This document shows positions 1-5,476 of a stretch of DNA of 5,476 nucleotides, in pieces. The position numbers and the translations under genes are program-made. The first letter of the stretch is position 1; each line of letters opens with the position of its first letter. Origin of the DNA: Acidobacteriota bacterium (GTDB lineage: Bacteria; Acidobacteriota; Thermoanaerobaculia; Multivoradales; JAHEKO01); the NCBI GenBank assembly GCA_030610025.1, contig JAUWSP010000222.1, positions 1 through 5,476 of the forward strand, written 5' to 3'. The notes below the pieces were generated by a model. That model was not told where the DNA came from. It saw only the letters and a program-made list of their open reading frames with translations, and searched no databases.

Positions 1-44
1 GCCGGACGGGCCTCCACACGACAAACGGCCATCACGGGTCCGGC
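1..44. repeat. Imperfect inverted repeat downstream of typA
   Basis: GCCGGAC at 1-7 is the exact reverse complement of GTCCGGC at 38-44. A second pair, GGCC at 9-12 and GGCC at 27-30, is nested inside, so the stretch could fold into an interrupted stem. It starts 23 bases past the typA stop codon, where a transcription terminator would be expected. No U-tract can be seen, because the minus-strand 3' side runs off the window edge. A minus-strand GTG-ATG pair at 35-30 could instead begin a downstream gene cut by the edge, but too few codons are visible to judge. The rest of 1-66 shows nothing recognisable. Confidence 0.25.
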
Positions 45-66
45 CGCCTCAACCCTCAGGCAGTCG

Positions 67-1872
67 CTACTTCCGCTGATTCGCCTGGAGTACGCGCTTG
101 CGCAGGCGGTAGGACTCAGGCGTGACTTCGAGCTGTTCGTCCTCGGCCAGGAACTCGAGGGCCTGTTCCAGGCTCAAGAGGGTCGGGGGCACCAGCCTGA
201 CCAGTTCGTCGGCCGAGGCGGCGCGCATGTTGGTGAGCTTCTTCTCCTTGGTGATATTCAGGTCCAGATCACCCGGTCGGGAGTGCTCGCCGACGATCAT
301 CCCCTCGTAGACCATGTCCCCCGGAGCGACGAAGAAGATTCCCCTCGGCTGCAGGTGGTCGATGGCGAAGGCCGTGACCCGGCCGGCCCGATCCGAGACC
401 AGGGCACCGGTGATGCGATGCGGGATCTCGCCTTGCCAGGGACCAAACGAGTCGAACAGGTGGTTCATGATGCCGGTACCACGGGTCTCGGTGAGAAACT
501 CTGTCCGGAAACCAATCAAACCGCGTGCTGGAACCCGAAACTCCATGCGCACACGGCCCGTGCCGTGATTGATCATCTGGAGCATCCGACCCTTGCGCGG
601 GCCGAGCTTCTGAGTGACCGCACCGACGAACTCCTCCGGACAATCGACGGTCAGCATCTCCACAGGCTCCTCGGGCCCCTCCGGACCGGGACGCACGATT
701 ACCTGGGGCTTTCCGACAGAGAATTCGTACCCTTCACGGCGCATCATCTCGATGAGGATCGCGAGTTGCAGCTCGCCGCGGCCGGCGATTGTCAGGGCGT
801 CGCTGCCGGGGGTCTCTTCGAGGCGGATAGCCACATTGGTCAGTGATTCCTTGACCAGCCGTTCGCGCAGCTTGGTGGAGGTGACGTGGGTCCCCTCCTT
901 GCCTGCCATGGGCGAGGTGTTCGTGGAGAAGACCATCTCCAGGGTCGGTTCGTCGACGAGGATCGGTGGCAGGGGTTCTGGGCTCTCCAGGTCGGCGAGA
1001 GTCTCACCGATGGCCAGCTCATCCAGGCCGGCGATGGCCACGATGTCACCCGGTTCCGCATCGTCGATCGGCACGCGATCGAGGCCGTCGTAGCCGTAGA
1101 GCTGCGTCACCTTGACGGTCCGCGTTGTCCCATCGAGCAAGCACCTGGTGGCCTCCTGGCCCTTGAACACCCGACCGTTGAAGATGCGGCCGATGGCGAG
1201 GCGACCGACGTAGTCGTCGTGGTCCAGCGAGGTGATCAGGAACTGGAAGGTCTTTTCGGGATCATACCGAGGGCAGGGAATGGTCGCGAGGATCTGCTGA
1301 AAGAGCGGCCGCAGGTTGCCTTCATCGACCTCGGGTTCCAGGCTGGCGATGCCGTCCTTGGCGATGCAGTAGAGAACCGGAAACTCGAGTTGCTCCTCGT
1401 TGGCGTCCAGATCGATGAAGAGGTCGTAGATCTCATTCAGGACTTCCTGAGAACGGGCGTCGGGGCGGTCGATCTTGTTGATCACAACGATCGGCTTCAA
1501 GTCGGCGTCGAGAGCCTTGCGGAGCACGAATCGGGTCTGCGGCAGCGGGCCCTCGGAGGCGTCGACAAGCAGCAACACTCCGTCCACGAGCTTCAGGGTT
1601 CGTTCGACTTCGCCTCCGAAATCGGCATGCCCGGGAGTATCGACGATGTTGATGCGCGTACCCTCGTACTCGATGGCCGTGTTCTTGGCCATGATGGTGA
1701 TGCCCTTTTCCCGTTCCAGGTCGATGGAGTCCATCACCCGTTCGCGTACCTCCTGATGGGCACCGAAGATGCCGCTCTGCCAGAGCATGGCGTCGACCAG
1801 GGTCGTTTTGCCGTGATCGACGTGAGCGATGATGGCTAGATTGCGGAGGTTCTCTCTTTCCTGCATGGACAT
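67..1872 (-). CDS. typA: Ribosome-associated translational GTPase TypA/BipA
   Basis: A 601-residue protein, full length for TypA/BipA (about 600). This family of cytoplasmic EF-G-like GTPases binds the 70S ribosome and helps large-subunit assembly and growth in the cold or under stress. The N-terminal G domain has G1 AHVDHGKT (16-23), switch I REKGITI (54-60), G3 DTPGH (78-82) and G4 NKID (132-135). The G5 region reads CIAK (169-172), with Ile where E. coli BipA has Ser. An EF-Tu-like beta-barrel follows (about 207-300), then two EF-G-like alpha/beta domains. The TypA-specific C-terminal domain is marked by KKLTNMRA (544-551) and the basic stretch YRLRKR (588-593). The ATG at 1872 is favoured because GGGTGA lies just upstream; an in-frame ATG at 1866 is the alternative. 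It is transcribed divergently from trxC. The family call is very secure. Confidence 0.97.
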   Translation of the reverse strand: MSMQERENLRNLAIIAHVDHGKTTLVDAMLWQSGIFGAHQEVRERVMDSIDLEREKGITIMAKNTAIEYEGTRINIVDTPGHADFGGEVERTLKLVDGVLLLVDASEGPLPQTRFVLRKALDADLKPIVVINKIDRPDARSQEVLNEIYDLFIDLDANEEQLEFPVLYCIAKDGIASLEPEVDEGNLRPLFQQILATIPCPRYDPEKTFQFLITSLDHDDYVGRLAIGRIFNGRVFKGQEATRCLLDGTTRTVKVTQLYGYDGLDRVPIDDAEPGDIVAIAGLDELAIGETLADLESPEPLPPILVDEPTLEMVFSTNTSPMAGKEGTHVTSTKLRERLVKESLTNVAIRLEETPGSDALTIAGRGELQLAILIEMMRREGYEFSVGKPQVIVRPGPEGPEEPVEMLTVDCPEEFVGAVTQKLGPRKGRMLQMINHGTGRVRMEFRVPARGLIGFRTEFLTETRGTGIMNHLFDSFGPWQGEIPHRITGALVSDRAGRVTAFAIDHLQPRGIFFVAPGDMVYEGMIVGEHSRPGDLDLNITKEKKLTNMRAASADELVRLVPPTLLSLEQALEFLAEDEQLEVTPESYRLRKRVLQANQRK

Positions 1873-1875
1873 GGT

Positions 1876-1881
1876 TCACCC
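1876..1881 (-). promoter_or_regulatory. Probable ribosome-binding site of typA
   Basis: On the minus strand GGGTGA sits three bases before the ATG at 1872. GGTGA can pair with the 5' part of the anti-Shine-Dalgarno sequence at a spacing suited to this ATG, and less well to the second ATG six bases downstream. This supports the longer start. Confidence 0.45.
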
Positions 1882-1895
1882 GTGCGCCTGGAGCG

Positions 1896-1931
1896 CGGTC
1901 TTTGATCGAATAGCACCTGTTGTGCGGACCG
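1896..1931 (-). promoter_or_regulatory. Two-tier stem in the presumed typA leader
   Basis: On the minus strand, CGGTC (1931-1927) can pair with GACCG (1900-1896). Inside it, GCAC (1925-1922) can pair with GTGC (1916-1913) around a five-base loop, AACAG. The element lies 24 bases upstream of the typA start, so it would be in the mRNA leader if the promoter is further upstream. The stems are short (5 and 4 pairs) and may be chance. A regulatory role is inference only. Confidence 0.2.
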
Positions 1932-1980
1932 GCGATCGGAGCCGGATTCAAGGGAGGCGAAGACTAGCACAAGCTCAGAG

Positions 1981-2001
1981 AAAAAGTTGGCCGAGCCGGC
2001 C
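1981..2001 (-). terminator. Minus-strand terminator-like hairpin upstream of typA
   Basis: Read on the minus strand, GGCCG (2001-1997), loop GCT and CGGCC (1993-1989) form a five-pair all-GC stem. AAC and then TTTTT (1985-1981) follow. This resembles a small intrinsic terminator. It lies 109 bases upstream of typA, where it could stop antisense transcription coming from the trxC side, or attenuate typA if that promoter lies above 2001. The stem is short and the U-run is only five bases, so this is a candidate. Confidence 0.3.
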
Positions 2002-2022
2002 GGTTGAGGGATTAAAGTGGCG

Positions 2023-2038
2023 ATCCAAAATGTTGGAT
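2023..2038. promoter_or_regulatory. 6-4-6 dyad upstream of trxC (distal)
   Basis: ATCCAA, spacer AATG, TTGGAT is a perfect six-base inverted repeat with a four-base spacer. It lies in the AT-richer part of the typA-trxC intergenic region, 58 bases before the trxC ATG. It could be an operator half of a pair (see the proximal dyad) or an mRNA hairpin. I cannot assign it to a known regulator. Confidence 0.3.
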
Positions 2039-2057
2039 ATCAAGAGTGAGTACACCA

Positions 2058-2085
2058 TTAGCAGATTTTGAGACCAAAATACGAT
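2058..2085 (+). promoter_or_regulatory. Weak sigma70-like promoter candidate for trxC
   Basis: TTAGCA (2058-2063) and TACGAT (2080-2085) each match the -35 and -10 consensus at four of six positions, with a 16-base spacer. Transcription would then start only a few bases before the trxC ATG, giving an almost leaderless mRNA. This would fit the lack of a good ribosome-binding site there. The region is visibly richer in A and T than the flanking genes. The match is weak, and a better promoter may use a sigma factor I cannot recognise. Confidence 0.2.
2065..2080. promoter_or_regulatory. 6-4-6 dyad upstream of trxC (proximal)
   Basis: ATTTTG, spacer AGAC, CAAAAT is a second perfect six-base inverted repeat with a four-base spacer. 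Its centre is 42 bases from the centre of the distal dyad, about four turns of B-DNA. It falls between the candidate -35 and -10 elements, a typical repressor position. The half-sites differ from those of the distal dyad apart from the outer AT, so a single shared binder is not certain. Confidence 0.3.
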
Positions 2086-2096
2086 AAGTGAGTGCA

Positions 2097-2534
2097 ATGA
2101 CTGAATCGAAACATATTGTCTGTCCGAGTTGTGCCAAGGTGAACCGTGTCGCCGCTGGGCGACTGAGTGACGGGCCCCACTGTGGTAGCTGTAAGCAGCT
2201 GCTCTTCCCGGGTAGCCCGATTCAGCTGAACGACTCGACGTTCGACCGCTTCATAGCGAAGAGTGACGTACCCGTGGTGGTGGATTTCTGGGCGTCGTGG
2301 TGCGGCCCGTGCAAGATGATGGCACCCGCCTACGAGCAGGCCGCGGCGCAGCTGGAGCCCGAGGCTGTCCTGGCCAAGCTGAATACCGAGGAGGCGCCGC
2401 AGGTGGCTGCCCGGTTCGGGATTCAGAGCATCCCGACCCTCGTCGTGTTCAAACAGGGTCGGGAAGTCGCCAGACAGCCCGGCGCGATGAGCCAACCCCA
2501 GATCGAGCAGTGGGTTCGGACTCACGCAGCCTGA
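2097..2534 (+). CDS. trxC: Thioredoxin 2 with N-terminal zinc finger (TrxC)
   Basis: A 145-residue cytoplasmic thiol-disulfide oxidoreductase, which in this family is reduced by thioredoxin reductase and then reduces protein disulfides. Two CxxC pairs (C9/C12 and C29/C32) form the zinc-binding module that separates TrxC from TrxA. The thioredoxin fold follows, with the active site WCGPC (68-72) in context VVDFWASWCGPC and the cis-proline loop SIPT (111-114). Length and layout match E. coli TrxC (139 residues). E. coli trxC belongs to the OxyR regulon; nothing here shows OxyR control. I chose the ATG at 2097 because it starts near the first CxxC. An in-frame GTG at 2088 would add three residues, and neither start has a strong ribosome-binding site. 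clpB begins 56 bases downstream on the same strand. Confidence 0.93.
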   Translation: MTESKHIVCPSCAKVNRVAAGRLSDGPHCGSCKQLLFPGSPIQLNDSTFDRFIAKSDVPVVVDFWASWCGPCKMMAPAYEQAAAQLEPEAVLAKLNTEEAPQVAARFGIQSIPTLVVFKQGREVARQPGAMSQPQIEQWVRTHAA

Positions 2535-2563
2535 AGCGGTCCTGACAATCGGATAGGCGTAGA

Positions 2564-2583
2564 CTTCGCGAAGCGAAGGGGGG
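2564..2583 (+). promoter_or_regulatory. Triloop hairpin overlapping the clpB ribosome-binding site
   Basis: CTTCGC (2564-2569), loop GAA and GCGAAG (2573-2578) form a perfect six-pair stem with a three-base loop. Its core, GCGAAGC (2568-2574), is the heptamer known to form an unusually stable DNA mini-hairpin; the RNA form is expected to be less stable. The 3' arm runs into the Shine-Dalgarno stretch AAGGGGGG (2576-2583), which ends seven bases before the clpB ATG. Folding would cover the AAG part but leave most of the G-run free. The first ten bases, CTTCGCGAAG (2564-2573), are also a perfect palindrome. A role in heat-dependent translation of clpB is possible but inferred. Confidence 0.4.
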
Positions 2584-2590
2584 AATAACC

Positions 2591-5197
<2,607 letters not shown>

Positions 5198-5239
5198 TTC
5201 AGATCTCGTGGCCGAGTCTATTTCGATGACACCCTCGTC

Positions 5240-5260
5240 TGGTACCGTTGGCGGTAGCCA
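5240..5260 (+). promoter_or_regulatory. Hairpin covering the presumed egtD ribosome-binding site
   Basis: TGGTACC (5240-5246) can pair with GGTAGCCA (5253-5260) with one bulged C, leaving the loop GTTGGC. The best Shine-Dalgarno candidate, GGCGGT (5250-5255, one mismatch to GGAGGT), lies five bases before the ATG and half inside the 3' arm. The fold would therefore partly hide the start region. No promoter or intrinsic terminator stands out in the 63-base clpB-egtD gap. Confidence 0.3.
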
Positions 5261-5476
5261 ATGACGGTCATTTTCGAGAGCGACTGCAATCGGTTGAGGG
5301 TCTTTTCGGCCCTGACCGGGCATGAGGGGGACAGGGCGGCCCAGGAAGTCGAGGCTGGGCTGACCGCCCCCCCCAGGACTCTTCCCAGCAAGTACTTCTA
5401 CGATGCCAGGGGCTCGAAGCTGTTCGAGGAGATTTGCGAGCTACCCGAGTACTACCAGACCCGAACGGAGCTGGCC
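5261..5476 (+). CDS. egtD: L-histidine N-alpha-methyltransferase EgtD, N-terminal part
   Basis: The first 72 codons are present; the gene continues past the window edge. EgtD is an S-adenosylmethionine-dependent enzyme that trimethylates the alpha-amino group of histidine to make hercynine, the first step of ergothioneine synthesis. The visible segment matches the family start: [10 protein letters not shown] (29-38), [18 protein letters not shown] (41-58) and [10 protein letters not shown] (61-70). It aligns without gaps to the M. smegmatis EgtD region containing Tyr39 and Tyr56, which correspond to Y47 and Y64 here. The SAM-binding motifs and the rest of the active site lie outside. The ATG at 5261 follows an in-frame TAG at 5255, so translation cannot begin further upstream. 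A run of eight C (5367-5374) encodes A36-P37-P38; the frame is correct on both sides. A non-ergothioneine member of the same methyltransferase family remains possible. Confidence 0.87.
   Translation, partial: MTVIFESDCNRLRVFSALTGHEGDRAAQEVEAGLTAPPRTLPSKYFYDARGSKLFEEICELPEYYQTRTELA

Noticed and set aside
1..35. Start of a minus-strand gene downstream of typA at the GTG-ATG near 35-30
   Set aside because: Only about ten codons are visible, the GAGG upstream is 11 or more bases away, and the residues resemble no known protein start.
886..1839. Long plus-strand open frame of 317 codons opposite typA
   Set aside because: It is antisense to a complete, highly conserved TypA and has no recognisable domain. 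Long antisense frames are expected in GC-rich genes.
2001..2010. CGGTTGAGGG here and again at 5291-5300
   Set aside because: A single shared 10-mer, one copy intergenic and one inside egtD, with no similarity in the flanks; likely chance.
2530..2556. Possible sigma32 heat-shock promoter before clpB: CCTGAA (2530-2535) and CGGATAG (2550-2556)
   Set aside because: The -35 fits at five of six positions with a 14-base spacer, but the -10 matches CCCATnT at only three of six. That is too weak to call.
5198..5239. Intrinsic terminator after clpB
   Set aside because: I found no GC-rich stem followed by a T-run in the plus-strand gap before egtD.

Overview
This window carries four protein-coding genes and no RNA genes, mobile elements or CRISPR arrays that I can see. 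It reads as GC-rich bacterial housekeeping and stress-response DNA. ClpB is collinear with E. coli ClpB up to at least residue 815, and the thioredoxin is the zinc-finger TrxC (thioredoxin 2) type. Together these suggest a high-GC proteobacterium, most likely gammaproteobacterial or a neighbouring lineage. The TypA protein (N-terminal wording such as AMLWQSGIF) looks more like deltaproteobacterial or other non-gamma versions, so the placement is tentative and the lineage may be uncultured.

Layout: positions 1-66 are non-coding or the edge of another gene, downstream of typA, with an imperfect inverted repeat. Positions 67-1872 (minus strand) hold typA/bipA, a ribosome-associated translational GTPase. 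Positions 1873-2096 form a divergent intergenic region, AT-rich on the trxC side, with two 6-4-6 dyads and a minus-strand terminator-like hairpin. On the plus strand follow trxC (2097-2534), clpB (2591-5197) and the first 72 codons of an egtD-like histidine N-alpha-methyltransferase (5261 to the window edge). The gaps between them are 56 and 63 bases, with no clear terminator in either, so the three could share a transcript.

The plus-strand genes make functional sense together. Thioredoxin 2 reduces disulfides in proteins, ClpB with DnaK pulls apart heat- or oxidant-induced aggregates, and EgtD starts synthesis of the thiol antioxidant ergothioneine. TypA, transcribed away from them, is a ribosome-assembly and stress GTPase. 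I see no wholly new system. The points most worth a second look are the trxC-clpB-egtD grouping, the paired dyads before trxC, and the compact hairpins touching the ribosome-binding sites of clpB and egtD.
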